Both the position numbers and the translations under genes were made by a program. DNA of 41,680 nt from positions 1 to 41,680 of the forward strand of contig NZ_JACZFS010000075.1 in NCBI RefSeq assembly GCF_014904795.1. The letters run 5' to 3'. A model generated the notes under the pieces. The model did no database searches. It saw only the letters and a program-made list of their open reading frames with translations, and had not been told where the DNA came from. This DNA comes from Nisaea nitritireducens (GTDB lineage Bacteria; Pseudomonadota; Alphaproteobacteria; Thalassobaculales; Thalassobaculaceae). Shown piece after piece: positions 23,573 to 30,837 of this stretch (position 1 is its first letter; each line of letters starts with the position of its first letter).

Positions 23573-25492
23573 TCAGCCCCCCGTTTTCATGTTGGTCGTG
23601 GTGGCTGCCGACTTGTCCTTCGGGCCGCCTTCTACCACGACCTTGCGGAACATGCCGCTGTCGGCGTGGTAGGAAAGGTGGCAGTGGAAGGCCCACTGGC
23701 CCGGCGCGTCAACTTCCGTCTCCATGAAGACCGTTGTCCCAGGGGCTACGCTTACAACATGCTTGATCGGGTTCCACTTGCCCTTTCCGGTATCGAGAAT
23801 CGACCACATCCCGTGCAGATGCATTGGATGGGTCATCATCGTTTCGTTGACGAACTTGAAGCGCACCCGCTCGCCGTATTTCAGCCGGATCGGATCGGCG
23901 TCGGCAAACTTGATGCCATTGATCGACCAGATGTAGCGCTCCATGTTGCCAGTCAACCGAAGTTCGACCTCCCGTGTAGCCTCGCGGTACTCATAGAGTG
24001 GTTTCTGGGCACGAAGATCATCGTAGGAGAGGAACTTGCCGCCATTGGCCGCCGACGGCGTCAGGCCGCTCCCCGGAGCATAAAAGGAGTCGGCCTCGGC
24101 CATCATACCCTGCGCCCCATGGTTCATACCGCCATGGCTCGTGCCTTTCATTATCGACCCGTCAGGCATCGTATGGCCTTCCTGCGCCATTGCCGTTCCG
24201 TCATGTTTCATTGTCGGCATCCCGCCGCCACCTGAATGATCTGTGCCGGCATGGCTCATGCCTTTCATTGAGGAGCCGTCAGGCATCTTGTGTGTGTCGG
24301 ACATCTGCCCGGTGCCATGATTCGTCTGCCCCTGGTTCATGGCTCCATGGTTCATTCCCTGCATGGCGCGGCCGTCAGGCATCGTATGACTCATTCCACC
24401 CATGGACATGCTGCCGTGGTCCATACCTTCATGCGCCATTCCCATATCGGCCATGGTCAGCAAGCTGGGTTTACGCAACTCTGGGGCATCAGCAACCATG
24501 CCCTCTGAGGTTGCGAGTGTCGCCCGGACGGAGGCTGTTCGGCCCATGGATTCGGCAAAGATCGCGTATGCTTGGTCCTCTTTTGGCTGAACGAGAACGT
24601 CATAGGTCTCGGCGACTGCGATCCGGAACTCGTCGACTGGAACTGGCAAAACATTGTTCCCGTCCGCCTGCACAACGGTCATCTTGAGGCCCGGGATCCG
24701 GACGTCGAAATAGGCCATTGCCGAGGAATTGATAAAGCGCAGACGAACCCGTTCGCCCGGCTTGAAGAGGCCGGTCCAGTTCTGTTCCGTGCTCTTTCCA
24801 TTGATCAGTGGCGTAAAGCCCTGGAGATCCTCGATATCGGTCGGCATCATCCGCATGTCGCCCCAGGCCGCACGGTCGGCGAGTGCCGTGTCAACCCCCT
24901 TCTCTCGGGCGTCTTTTAGGAAGTCAAACAGAGTGCGCTGCTGACGGTTGTAGTAGTCCGGCATCATTTTCAGGTTGCGCATGATCCGATTGCCCCGATG
25001 AGGATGAGCGTCGGTCAATTGCACAACATATTCCTTGTCGTACTGGAACGGCTCGCGCTTCTTTGGTTCGATTACGATCGAACCGTAAGCGCCATCCGGT
25101 TCCTGGAAACCGCTGTGGCTATGAAACCAGTAAGTGCCATTCTGCACGATCGGAAAACGGTAAGTGAAGGTCTCACCTGGGGGAATCCCCGGATAGCTGA
25201 TCCCGGGTACCCCGTCCTGATCGAATGGCAGGATCAGACCGTGCCAATGGATCGAGGTCGTCTCGTCGAGATTGTTCACCACGTTGATGGTGACGTCCTC
25301 GCCTTCGGTGAAGCGTAAGACCGGTCCCGGCGTAGCGCCGTTATAGCCGATCCCGGTGCGTTTGAAAGTGCCTGTGTCGACAATGACTGGATCGACGGTG
25401 AGGTTGTATTCGCCGGCATTGGCGGCGCTCGTAAGCGCGCCCGCCAGGCCGGCGCCGAGCACAAAGGCTCGGCGCAACAGCCGTTTGGGCAT
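23573..25492 (-). CDS. copA: CopA/PcoA multicopper oxidase
   Basis: This is a 639-aa periplasmic multicopper oxidase for copper tolerance (Cu(I) oxidation, copper binding). The Tat-type signal KRLLRRAFVLGAGLAGAL is at the N-terminus. Copper-site motifs are HWHG (82-85), HSHSG (124-128), HPMHLHG and the C-terminal HCHLSYHADSGM with the type 1 Cys and Met. Between domains, roughly residues 350-465, is a Met/His-rich insert with three copies of H-x-MPDG-x-x-M-x-G-x-x-H, a likely copper store. It follows the cupredoxin gene by about 40 bp and is coupled to copB. All four copper centres appear intact. It is unrelated to the copper ATPase also called CopA. Confidence 0.95.
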   Translation of the reverse strand: MPKRLLRRAFVLGAGLAGALTSAANAGEYNLTVDPVIVDTGTFKRTGIGYNGATPGPVLRFTEGEDVTINVVNNLDETTSIHWHGLILPFDQDGVPGISYPGIPPGETFTYRFPIVQNGTYWFHSHSGFQEPDGAYGSIVIEPKKREPFQYDKEYVVQLTDAHPHRGNRIMRNLKMMPDYYNRQQRTLFDFLKDAREKGVDTALADRAAWGDMRMMPTDIEDLQGFTPLINGKSTEQNWTGLFKPGERVRLRFINSSAMAYFDVRIPGLKMTVVQADGNNVLPVPVDEFRIAVAETYDVLVQPKEDQAYAIFAESMGRTASVRATLATSEGMVADAPELRKPSLLTMADMGMAHEGMDHGSMSMGGMSHTMPDGRAMQGMNHGAMNQGQTNHGTGQMSDTHKMPDGSSMKGMSHAGTDHSGGGGMPTMKHDGTAMAQEGHTMPDGSIMKGTSHGGMNHGAQGMMAEADSFYAPGSGLTPSAANGGKFLSYDDLRAQKPLYEYREATREVELRLTGNMERYIWSINGIKFADADPIRLKYGERVRFKFVNETMMTHPMHLHGMWSILDTGKGKWNPIKHVVSVAPGTTVFMETEVDAPGQWAFHCHLSYHADSGMFRKVVVEGGPKDKSAATTTNMKTGG

Positions 25493-25534
25493 TGCTCTAC
25501 TCCTTAGATTTGTGGCGTGAGGCGTGCGCTTGGG

Positions 25535-26083
25535 TCAGTTGCCAAGTTTAACCGGACCGTGCATCCCGGTTTCATAGTGTCCCGGCACATTGCAGGCAAA
25601 CTCGAGCTCTCCCGTATCAGGAAAAGTCCAAATCACCTCGCCCGACTTGCCGGGCTCAAGCAGAACACTATTACCTTCTTTGTGCATGCCATGCCCCATA
25701 GAGGCCTGCATCGCTTTCGCGGCATCGTAGTTGATGCGGTCGGGCTCAAGGACACCATGCTCCACCATCATCATCATTTCGGGGCGGTGCGCTTCGTGCA
25801 TCGCTGCGGTGGCGATGTTGAACTCGTGAACGAACTCGCCCGCATTTCGGATAACGAAACGGACGGTCTCACCTTCTTTGATATCGAGGGATTGCGGCTC
25901 GTAGTAATTGTCGTACATGGTGATCTCGATGGTGCGAGATACCTTGGCCGCGTCTCCGGGTTGACCGGTATTCGGTTTGTGGCCGCCATCGTGCGAGCCT
26001 GCGGCGAGAGCCGCGCCAGAGGAGATCAAGGCAAAAGAAAGGCTGGCGCCGAAAACGGCACTCAAAAGTTTAGAACGGAGCAT
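25535..26083 (-). CDS. Periplasmic cupredoxin (CopI-like)
   Basis: This is a 182-aa protein with a signal peptide (1-27, ending ALAAG) and a C-terminal plastocyanin-like fold. Type 1 copper ligands are visible as His in EFVHEFNI, Cys and His in CNVPGHYETGM, and the final Met. A Met/His insert (RPEMMMMVEHG, ASMGHGMHKEG) and a His-rich N-terminus suggest extra copper binding, as in CopI of Rubrivivax-type copper tolerance. The start at 26083 (MLRSKLL) was preferred over an upstream in-frame Met because a signal peptide starts there. It precedes copA-copB in the same operon. Confidence 0.88.
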   Translation of the reverse strand: MLRSKLLSAVFGASLSFALISSGAALAAGSHDGGHKPNTGQPGDAAKVSRTIEITMYDNYYEPQSLDIKEGETVRFVIRNAGEFVHEFNIATAAMHEAHRPEMMMMVEHGVLEPDRINYDAAKAMQASMGHGMHKEGNSVLLEPGKSGEVIWTFPDTGELEFACNVPGHYETGMHGPVKLGN

Positions 26084-26116
26084 GTTTGTTCCTTCACGAT
26101 GTAACTGAGCTTCAGA

Positions 26117-26136
26117 GCGCTCCCGCACGGGTGCGC
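26117..26136. terminator. Hairpin with T-run in the copL-like/cupredoxin gap
   Basis: GCGC-t-CCCG-ca-CGGG-t-GCGC is followed on the + strand by TATTTTTA, the form of a Rho-independent terminator for + transcription, although no + strand gene enters here. On the minus strand it lies between the stop of the small gene and the cupredoxin, where it could act as an attenuating RNA structure. Confidence 0.45.
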
Positions 26137-26156
26137 TATTTTTAGATGAAGTCCGG

Positions 26157-26486
26157 TCAGAATCGCGGAGGGGGTATGTCCGCTTCTAGATTAAGGCCGA
26201 TAACGGTCTGATGTATCGTGTGGAATGAAAGGGTCGACTCAGAGAAAATTAAATCGGAACCTACCCCTGTGGGGGCAAAAAAACCGGAAACGCAATGCCC
26301 AATCGCGACTGTTCCGCAGTCCTGTCCACGCTCGTCGCCACGCATGCTGTGTGCATGTTCGCTATGGGCCTGCTGTTCCGTGCAATCTTGGGTATGTGAA
26401 TGCAATGCATCCACAGAGCCGAACGACGGATGTGTCGTCGCCAGCAACAGGAAAAAAACTATGAGTACGTTTCTCAACATCAGCAT
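26157..26486 (-). CDS. Small periplasmic Cys/His-rich protein (copper-regulated, CopL-like)
   Basis: This is a 107-109-aa protein starting at MLMLRNVL or two codons later at 26480. It has a signal peptide (VLIVFFLLLATTHPSFGS) followed by a His/Cys-rich region (DALHSHTQDCTEQQAHSEHAHS, split by acidic residues, and QDCGTVAIGHC) suited to copper binding. It resembles the small CopL/DUF2946-like proteins that head copper operons, but I would not assign it firmly. A CueR-type promoter ends within a few bases of the start codon, implying a very short or absent leader. It is first in the minus-strand copper operon, before the cupredoxin. Confidence 0.65.
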   Translation of the reverse strand: MLMLRNVLIVFFLLLATTHPSFGSVDALHSHTQDCTEQQAHSEHAHSMRGDERGQDCGTVAIGHCVSGFFAPTGVGSDLIFSESTLSFHTIHQTVIGLNLEADIPPPRF

Positions 26487-26487
26487 A

Positions 26488-26518
26488 TATTTAATGTCTC
26501 CACTAGGTGGAGGGTCAA
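26488..26518 (-). promoter_or_regulatory. Second CueR-type promoter (minus strand)
   Basis: On the minus strand, -35 TTGACC (26518-26513), a 19-bp spacer and -10 TAAATA (26493-26488). The spacer holds the perfect dyad CTCCAC-cta-GTGGAG. The first 13 bases equal those of the copper ATPase promoter at 11943. It should make the small Cys/His protein, cupredoxin, CopA and CopB copper-inducible. Confidence 0.75.
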
Positions 26519-26726
26519 CGCCTATTTTCGGGATACCCGAAGATTTTCTCTCCGTCGTCAGGTGAATGGAGACACCGATCCTCATTCTGTGACGATGGCT
26601 CTGGCTCTCGTTGGTTGATGCTATTGCATCGTCTCCATTTTCCAAAGAAAGTGCGCTGGTGCGTCGAGCGGTGATCCTCCGTAAACGGCATTTCTTGCAT
26701 TGGTCAGAGGACGAGGAGCTGGACGG

Positions 26727-27620
26727 ATGTCAATCGCGACAATTGCGAAAATCATTCTGGTGATGATGCTTTGGGCCGCTTGTTTCCCTCTGATAACCGC
26801 CGGTATCGAGTTCGCCCCCCACATGACCTTCGCCGCACTACGCGCGTTTCTGGCGGGCGTGACGCTGACCCTTCTGGCGGTCGCGCTGCGGCGGCCGCTA
26901 CCCAAGGAACCTCAAATCTGGGCGATGGTGGCCATCGTCGGCCTTGGCGCCACGACCCTGGGGTTTGTAGGCATGTTTCATGCAGCGGAATTCGTCTCCC
27001 CCGGCATTGCGACAGTGATCGCCAACACCCAGCCGTTGCTAGCAGCCGTACTGGCGGGCGCCGTCCTCAACGAACGGCTCAACGCCCACGGTAAGGTTGG
27101 GCTGCTCTTGGGTTTTGTCGGGATTCTCGCCATCACGTCAACTAGGCTCTTCTCCGGCGGGCAGGAAAACTACATCATCGGCGTGGCCTACATTACCCTA
27201 GCCGCGCTGGGCATCACCGTCAGCAATGTGTTGATTAAGCGAATTGCGGGCAAGGTGGATGCCCTTATGGCCATGGGCCTCCAAATGCTGATAGGCAGTA
27301 TTCCACTCGCTCTGAGTGCATGGACCATGGAAGATCCGACGTCGATCCGATGGTCGCTCACGTTCGTGGGCGCACTCCTGGGCCTCAGCCTACTCGGAAC
27401 GGCTTTGGTCTATTGGCTCTGGTTTTCTGTGCTGGAGAAGACCCAACTCAACCGAGCAAATGCCTTCAGTTTCCTGATCCCAATCTTCGGCTTGACGATG
27501 GGGTTCCTGTTTTACGACGAGACTTTGGGCTGGCCGCAACTAGTTGGCATCGCGCTCACAATTCTCGGTGTGGGCTTGGTCACGCGTCGTGGGACAAGGT
27601 CTTTAGAGGTCGATACTTAA
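26727..27620 (+). CDS. EamA-family (DMT) transporter
   Basis: This is a 297-aa protein with ten predicted membrane helices in two EamA repeats (about 5-135 and 150-285). Typical features are the N-terminal IILVMMLWAACFPLITAGIE, the repeat ends TVIANTQPLLAAVLAGAVLNERL and NRANAFSFLIPIFGLTMGFLFYDE. Such proteins export amino acids or metabolites; the substrate is unknown. The ATG at 26727 has GAGGAGCTGGACGG in front and was preferred to an earlier in-frame start that lacks a ribosome-binding site. It is transcribed divergently from the copper operon and may be unrelated to metals. Confidence 0.88.
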   Translation: MSIATIAKIILVMMLWAACFPLITAGIEFAPHMTFAALRAFLAGVTLTLLAVALRRPLPKEPQIWAMVAIVGLGATTLGFVGMFHAAEFVSPGIATVIANTQPLLAAVLAGAVLNERLNAHGKVGLLLGFVGILAITSTRLFSGGQENYIIGVAYITLAALGITVSNVLIKRIAGKVDALMAMGLQMLIGSIPLALSAWTMEDPTSIRWSLTFVGALLGLSLLGTALVYWLWFSVLEKTQLNRANAFSFLIPIFGLTMGFLFYDETLGWPQLVGIALTILGVGLVTRRGTRSLEVDT

Positions 27621-27677
27621 TCAACCGGGCCGGGCCAGCAGCACCCCAAATAATTTTCAGCGGCAACGCGCCGGTCT

Positions 27678-27992
27678 TCAAGACGCAGGTATTGTCGCTC
27701 TGGGTGGGACTAAACCAGAATTGACCCAGGTTAACAAACTCTTGGAATAATACTTTTGGCGTTTGGCGCACTGCCAATCTATCAAGAAGAGGATGCTAAG
27801 ATTTAGGCGCACGCCAAAAACAATAATGATTTTCACGCCTTTGTAGGCTTCGCCGTTTGATCGAAGCGGTTTTTCGGGAAAGGCTCCGGCGTCCCACGAC
27901 TTTTTCCAAGGGCGGACGCCTGTTTCCAGTGCAGAAATGATTTTGTCTGTTACCGCCTGCATGCGGTCGGTTTTTATCATCGTCTTGCGCAT
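27678..27992 (-). pseudogene. ardC: Truncated ArdC-type antirestriction protein
   Basis: The first 55 residues (DRMQAVTDKIISALETGVRPW, then EKPLRSNGEAYKGV) match the N-terminal ssDNA-binding domain (DUF1738) of ArdC, a plasmid antirestriction protein that protects incoming DNA. Homology stops after AYKGVKIII; the remaining residues are out-of-register or foreign sequence and the C-terminal metalloprotease domain is missing. The start lies immediately behind leader repeat copy 1. The full-length protein is about 300 residues, so this is a broken remnant of conjugative DNA. Confidence 0.75.
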
Positions 27993-28176
27993 GTCTAAAC
28001 CCCTCTTAATTTGGTGCAGGGCAGCTGTTCACAACTGCGCCCCTGCATCTCCGGCGAGGAGCGAGAGAGGGGAGAAAGGCTGACGTGCCGGGAAGGGAAT
28101 CACCCACCCGCAGGGCGGCGTGCAGTGGCGGGTTGGCAGGGCCTTGGCCCGAAACCTGTGGATACCCGGCAGGACG
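27990..28176 (-). repeat. 187-bp leader repeat, copy 1 (in front of truncated ardC)
   Basis: This is near-identical to 29709-29895 with the same length. Both copies run on the minus strand up to and including the start region of the following gene, so they form its promoter/5' leader and ribosome-binding site (AAGAGGGG). They contain a hairpin (stem CCCTGCA/TGCAGGG here) just upstream of the ribosome-binding site, and a second potential stem, CCACCCGC against GCGGGTTGG. At its upstream end this copy runs straight into a partial repeat A. Confidence 0.8.
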
Positions 28177-28209
28177 CGGAGTAGAGCCCGGCCCCAACGG
28201 AGATCGACC
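28171..28209 (+). repeat. Dispersed repeat A, partial 3' copy
   Basis: AGGACGCGGAGTAGAGCCCG and the following bases up to GATCGACC match the 3' third of repeat A (compare 11735-11771). The 5' part is replaced by leader repeat 1, sharing the junction bases AGGACG. A recombination joint is likely. The 28210-28323 stretch after it has no supported gene. Confidence 0.7.
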
Positions 28210-28323
28210 TTATTTCACATAATCACAATCGTTTGTAGCCAGGTCCACTCGATTGGTGGCTGCCGCGAGGTGAGCGATGTTCAGATAAGATGATCTCGCA
28301 CAGAAAACTCATGCTTAAGCCCC

Positions 28324-28674
28324 CTACCCTGGAGATTTTTCATTATCTGCGGAGCGTTGACGAGCGGCCTCCCGCGCCACTTTGGTAAGCATCTGCTGTG
28401 TTGTGAGATCCGCTAGGGACCAGCGCCTGCCGCCGAATTTCAGGCAGAAGGCTGCGGCTGTCTCTTCGTCGGGAAAATAGAACCTTCCGCCGAACTGGAA
28501 CCAACGGCCGCGCACCTGGTTGCCGTGGTGCTCCATCCAGTGCGTGAGTTGCAGGGTTTTCGGCCACGCCAAAGCATCACTGAATTGCTGACCCGCCAGA
28601 TCATGATCGACGCCATGGCGAAACGCCTTGTTCGCCATTGCTGCATAGGTCGATCGATGGCGGGTTCGGGTCAA
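28324..28674 (-). CDS. Hypothetical protein of plasmid type
   Basis: This is a 116-aa open frame; translation could also start at the internal MANKAF at residue 13. The central part (HWMEHHGNQVRGRWFQFGGR, FYFPDEETAAAFCLKFGGRRW) looks like a small globular protein rich in aromatic residues, and the C-terminus is charged. There is no signal peptide or membrane helix. I do not recognise a named domain. It sits among ardC, DUF1419 and toxin-antitoxin genes on the same strand, which suggests plasmid or ICE origin. Confidence 0.5.
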   Translation of the reverse strand: MTRTRHRSTYAAMANKAFRHGVDHDLAGQQFSDALAWPKTLQLTHWMEHHGNQVRGRWFQFGGRFYFPDEETAAAFCLKFGGRRWSLADLTTQQMLTKVAREAARQRSADNEKSPG

Positions 28675-28701
28675 TATCGTCCTCGATCAAGGGCGGTTGG
28701 T

Positions 28702-28723
28702 CCATGATCGTATGCGATCATGG
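28702..28723. repeat. Perfect palindromic hairpin
   Basis: CCATGATCG-tatg-CGATCATGG, 9-bp perfect arms, lies in the gap between the antitoxin stop and the hypothetical gene. On the minus strand it is 95 bp after the antitoxin and could end its transcript or bind a regulator. Confidence 0.45.
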
Positions 28724-28817
28724 ATTTCGCGGCCGGACCAATGGGACGGCCGCAACGAGCGCAGCGAGGACCGCCCCGGCGCCCGGACACAAATCCAGAC
28801 CAAGGGTTGAAGTCGGT

Positions 28818-29096
28818 CTATTCCGCCCGAACAAGCCCCACCTCATACCCCGTCGCTTCCGCGTACCGGGTTACCATTTTAATGCTCGGCATACTGCCGC
28901 CGCTTTCCATGCGGGAAACAACGGATTGGGTCGTTTTCATCCGCTCCGCTATCTGGCTTTGCGTCAAACCTGCTCGCGTCCTCGCTTCTATAAGCCTGCC
29001 GATCAGCTTGTAGACCGGGCGCATCTTTTCATACTCAGCTTTTACGGCCGGGTTATTTTTGAAATCCTCTTCCCGCACTTCATCGATATCGATCAT
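28818..29096 (-). CDS. higA: XRE-family antitoxin (HigA-like)
   Basis: This is a 92-aa protein with an N-terminal extension and a Cro/C1-type helix-turn-helix (AGLTQSQIAERMKTTQSVVS, then RMESG) at about residues 42-75. It would neutralise the upstream-encoded toxin and repress the operon. The start overlaps the toxin stop (ATGA), giving the toxin-first order typical of higBA. Operator: the palindrome at 29439-29468. Confidence 0.87.
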   Translation of the reverse strand: MIDIDEVREEDFKNNPAVKAEYEKMRPVYKLIGRLIEARTRAGLTQSQIAERMKTTQSVVSRMESGGSMPSIKMVTRYAEATGYEVGLVRAE

Positions 29097-29419
29097 TGAT
29101 CCATCTCCCTTGCTCGCTGTTCGGCCAATGCAATTGCCGAAGCCGGTGTTTTCTGGGTCTTCTTCATGAAAGCGTGCAAAACGACCATCCGCCGCCCGGA
29201 CGCTGTTACATAAACGACCCTACCAATCCCGTCCCTACCGGTCAGCCGGATTTCCCATAGCTTGCCCCTCAAGTGCTTCACTCGTTTCGGACCTAGCTTC
29301 TCGATCCCTACCTGTTTCAGCAGATCCTCGAAGTTATAGAAACGTGCTCTGATATCATCGGGTAATGAGAGAAATTCCGCCTTGACCTTCTCGTTCAGAA
29401 ACTTGATTGACCACTCCAT
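29093..29419 (-). CDS. higB: RelE/HigB-like toxin (phage Gp49-like)
   Basis: This is a 108-aa protein with the Gp49/HigB-type toxin pattern: FLSLPDDIRARFYNFEDLL, then KHLRGKLWEIRLTGRDGIGRVVYVTASGRRMVVLHAFMKKTQKTP in continuous order. The basic C-terminal motif VVLHAFMKKTQKTP is diagnostic. Such toxins cleave mRNA on ribosomes. It precedes the antitoxin gene, with 4-bp overlap. It appears inserted into, or placed at the end of, the preceding DUF1419 gene. Confidence 0.87.
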   Translation of the reverse strand: MEWSIKFLNEKVKAEFLSLPDDIRARFYNFEDLLKQVGIEKLGPKRVKHLRGKLWEIRLTGRDGIGRVVYVTASGRRMVVLHAFMKKTQKTPASAIALAEQRAREMDQ

Positions 29420-29711
29420 ACCGCCCCCTCATTCGGTACTGCAATATAGCAAATATGCGATATTGCAGCAAGTCGAAAACACAGAAAGAGCCATCACGCC
29501 AAGCAAGCGGCGGAAGCACGCCGAGAAACTCGTGATAGATTGATTCATTGATTTCCCACATGTCGCCATGCTGACCGGTCCAATCGGCATTGAGGATCGA
29601 TCCGGTCCTTTCGCGCCCGGCTCGGTTCAAGTTTTCATAATGTTGCTCACGGCTTTCGCGGACTGACGGCAGAACATTGATTTTCATAGTGCGCTCGATG
29701 GTGCCGGTCAT
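29355..29711 (-). pseudogene. DUF1419 protein truncated at its C-terminus
   Basis: The N-terminal 80 residues (MKINVLPSVRESREQHYENL, then ADWTGQHGDMWEINESIYHEFLGVLPPLAWRDGSFCVFDLL) match the plasmid-borne DUF1419 family. After FDLLQY the sequence becomes the AT-rich operator of the toxin-antitoxin operon, and the frame runs into the toxin gene. The natural C-terminus is therefore replaced. It begins directly behind leader repeat copy 2. The function of DUF1419 is unknown. Confidence 0.65.
29439..29468. promoter_or_regulatory. Operator palindrome of the toxin-antitoxin operon
   Basis: CTGCAATAT (29439-29447) and ATATTGCAG (29460-29468) form perfect 9-bp arms with a 12-nt centre, 20 bp upstream of the toxin start. 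It has the expected position and symmetry for autorepression by the HTH antitoxin complex. Confidence 0.7.
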
Positions 29712-29895
29712 GTCTAGGTCCCTCTTTATTTGGTGCTGGGTTGCTGTTCACAACTGCAACCCTGCATCTCCGGCGAGGAGCGAGAGAGGGGTGAAAGGCC
29801 GGCATACCGGGAGGGGAATCACCCACCCGTAGGGCGCCGCGCAGCAGCGGGTTGGCAGGGCTCTGGCCCGAAACCTGGGGATACCCGGCAAGACG
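29709..29895 (-). repeat. 187-bp leader repeat, copy 2 (in front of DUF1419)
   Basis: This is the same sequence and length as 27990-28176, again ending at the start codon of a plasmid-type gene. Here the hairpin upstream of the ribosome-binding site is GGGTTGC/GCAACCC, 7 bp perfect. The differences between copies cluster at scattered single positions. The 29896-30250 stretch after it has no supported gene apart from a repeat B copy at 30062-30131. Confidence 0.8.
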
Positions 29896-30061
29896 TGAGC
29901 GGAGCGCGCTTGGGCTTTGTGGGGAGGGGGCAGCGCTCTCTTCACGCCAAGAGCGAAAGCGAGAAAAAGAACCGCACCGCCTCAGGGCGGAAAAAGGACA
30001 CCGTAGTCACCAATGACAGAATGCTGCGCATTCATCGTCAGGGGCTGAGCAGATTGTCGAA

Positions 30062-30131
30062 TGACTGTTTTCATCCTGCGGAGCCTGATGGCTTATTCCG
30101 CCGGCAGCCGACCCAAAGCGGTCGGTCATTT
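30062..30131 (+). repeat. Dispersed repeat B, long copy
   Basis: This begins TGACTGTTTTCATCCTG and ends CGACCCAAAGCGGTCGGTCA. Both ends recur at other places in the window (10253-10313 reverse; cores at 2552, 7341, 11647, 41570). It is non-coding and imperfectly self-complementary. Confidence 0.5.
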
Positions 30132-30264
30132 CTTCAGCTCCCGACGATCAGGCCGCCTTGATGCGGGCATTCGGATCGGCGGAACTGAACTGTTCGTCTT
30201 CGAACCAGATACGATCATCGCACTGTACGGTCGATAGGTAACCAGCCCGGCCCAAAATGATCGC

Positions 30265-30295
30265 TTGAACCTATAGTAGCTATAGGTACTAGATT
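30265..30295 (+). promoter_or_regulatory. MerR-type promoter of the first TRAP operon (P1)
   Basis: The -35 TTGAAC (30265-30270), 19-bp spacer and -10 TAGATT (30290-30295). The spacer region holds the perfect dyad ACCTATAG-tag-CTATAGGT (30269-30287). This matches the operator style of CadR/PbrR/ZntR-type regulators. It lies 38 bp before the DctQ start codon with nothing in between. Confidence 0.78.
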
Positions 30296-30333
30296 TCTCA
30301 TTGCGGCAGATTTAGGTGAGGGGGCAGAAAGCG

Positions 30334-30837
30334 ATGCAGGGTTGGTTATCTGCTTGTAGACGGCTCGTCGAGCTAGGTGGGGCCGCTGCAGCATTGATTT
30401 TCTTGCCAGCACTCATTCTTGTGTCGGGCTACGACATCGTCGGACGGCGGCTTTTTCATTTCAGCTCGACCTTATTGCAGGAGCTTGCCTGGCATTTCTT
30501 CTTCGGTTGCGTGATGTTCGCCATTGGATACACCTATATTCAAGAGCGCCATGTCCGAGTTGATATTCTGCGTGAACGCCTCCCTGCCCGTATAAAAAGA
30601 AGGCTCGAGCGAATCTTGTTGACGGTGCTCCTTCTTCCGTTTTGTCTTATATTATTCTGGTTTGGCGCTGAAATGACTTGGCTTTCTTTTGTTCAGGGAG
30701 AAGGGTCTCGCGCAGCTATGGGGCTATCCGCCCGGTGGATAGTCAAGTCTGCGCTGCCAGTCTGCGCTCTGCTCCTGTTCTTGGCGGGTATCTACCGTTT
30801 TGCCTTTCCGACGATTGATCGAGGAAGCGAGCTATGA
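30334..30837 (+). CDS. TRAP transporter small permease (DctQ-like), module 1
   Basis: This is a 167-aa protein with four hydrophobic segments (about 10-33, 46-68, 89-112 and 133-155). The DctQ signature YIQERHVRVDILRERLP lies between helices 2 and 3. DctQ proteins form the membrane complex of TRAP carriers with DctM. The ATG at 30334 follows GAGGGGGCAGAAAGCG; a GTG 18 bp upstream is possible but worse placed. It overlaps dctM by 4 bp (ATGA). It is controlled by a MerR-type promoter, which is unusual for TRAP genes. No periplasmic DctP gene lies before or after. Confidence 0.88.
   Translation: MQGWLSACRRLVELGGAAAALIFLPALILVSGYDIVGRRLFHFSSTLLQELAWHFFFGCVMFAIGYTYIQERHVRVDILRERLPARIKRRLERILLTVLLLPFCLILFWFGAEMTWLSFVQGEGSRAAMGLSARWIVKSALPVCALLLFLAGIYRFAFPTIDRGSEL

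Noticed and set aside
22682-24687. Long + strand frames opposite copB, copA and the ABC gene
   Set aside because: The minus-strand frames carry all conserved motifs and overlapping starts; the + frames have repetitive Arg/His/Ser composition.
27320-27724. + strand frame within and after the EamA gene
   Set aside because: Frame-shifted shadow of the transporter sequence without its own homology.
28638-29099. + strand frame opposite the antitoxin
   Set aside because: The antitoxin on the minus strand has a clear helix-turn-helix and overlaps its toxin correctly.
27990-29895. Compensatory base changes in the hairpin of the 187-bp leader
   Set aside because: The two copies differ on both sides of the stem, but in copy 1 the changed positions (CA against GC) do not pair, so this is not true covariation; only the stem in copy 2 is perfect.
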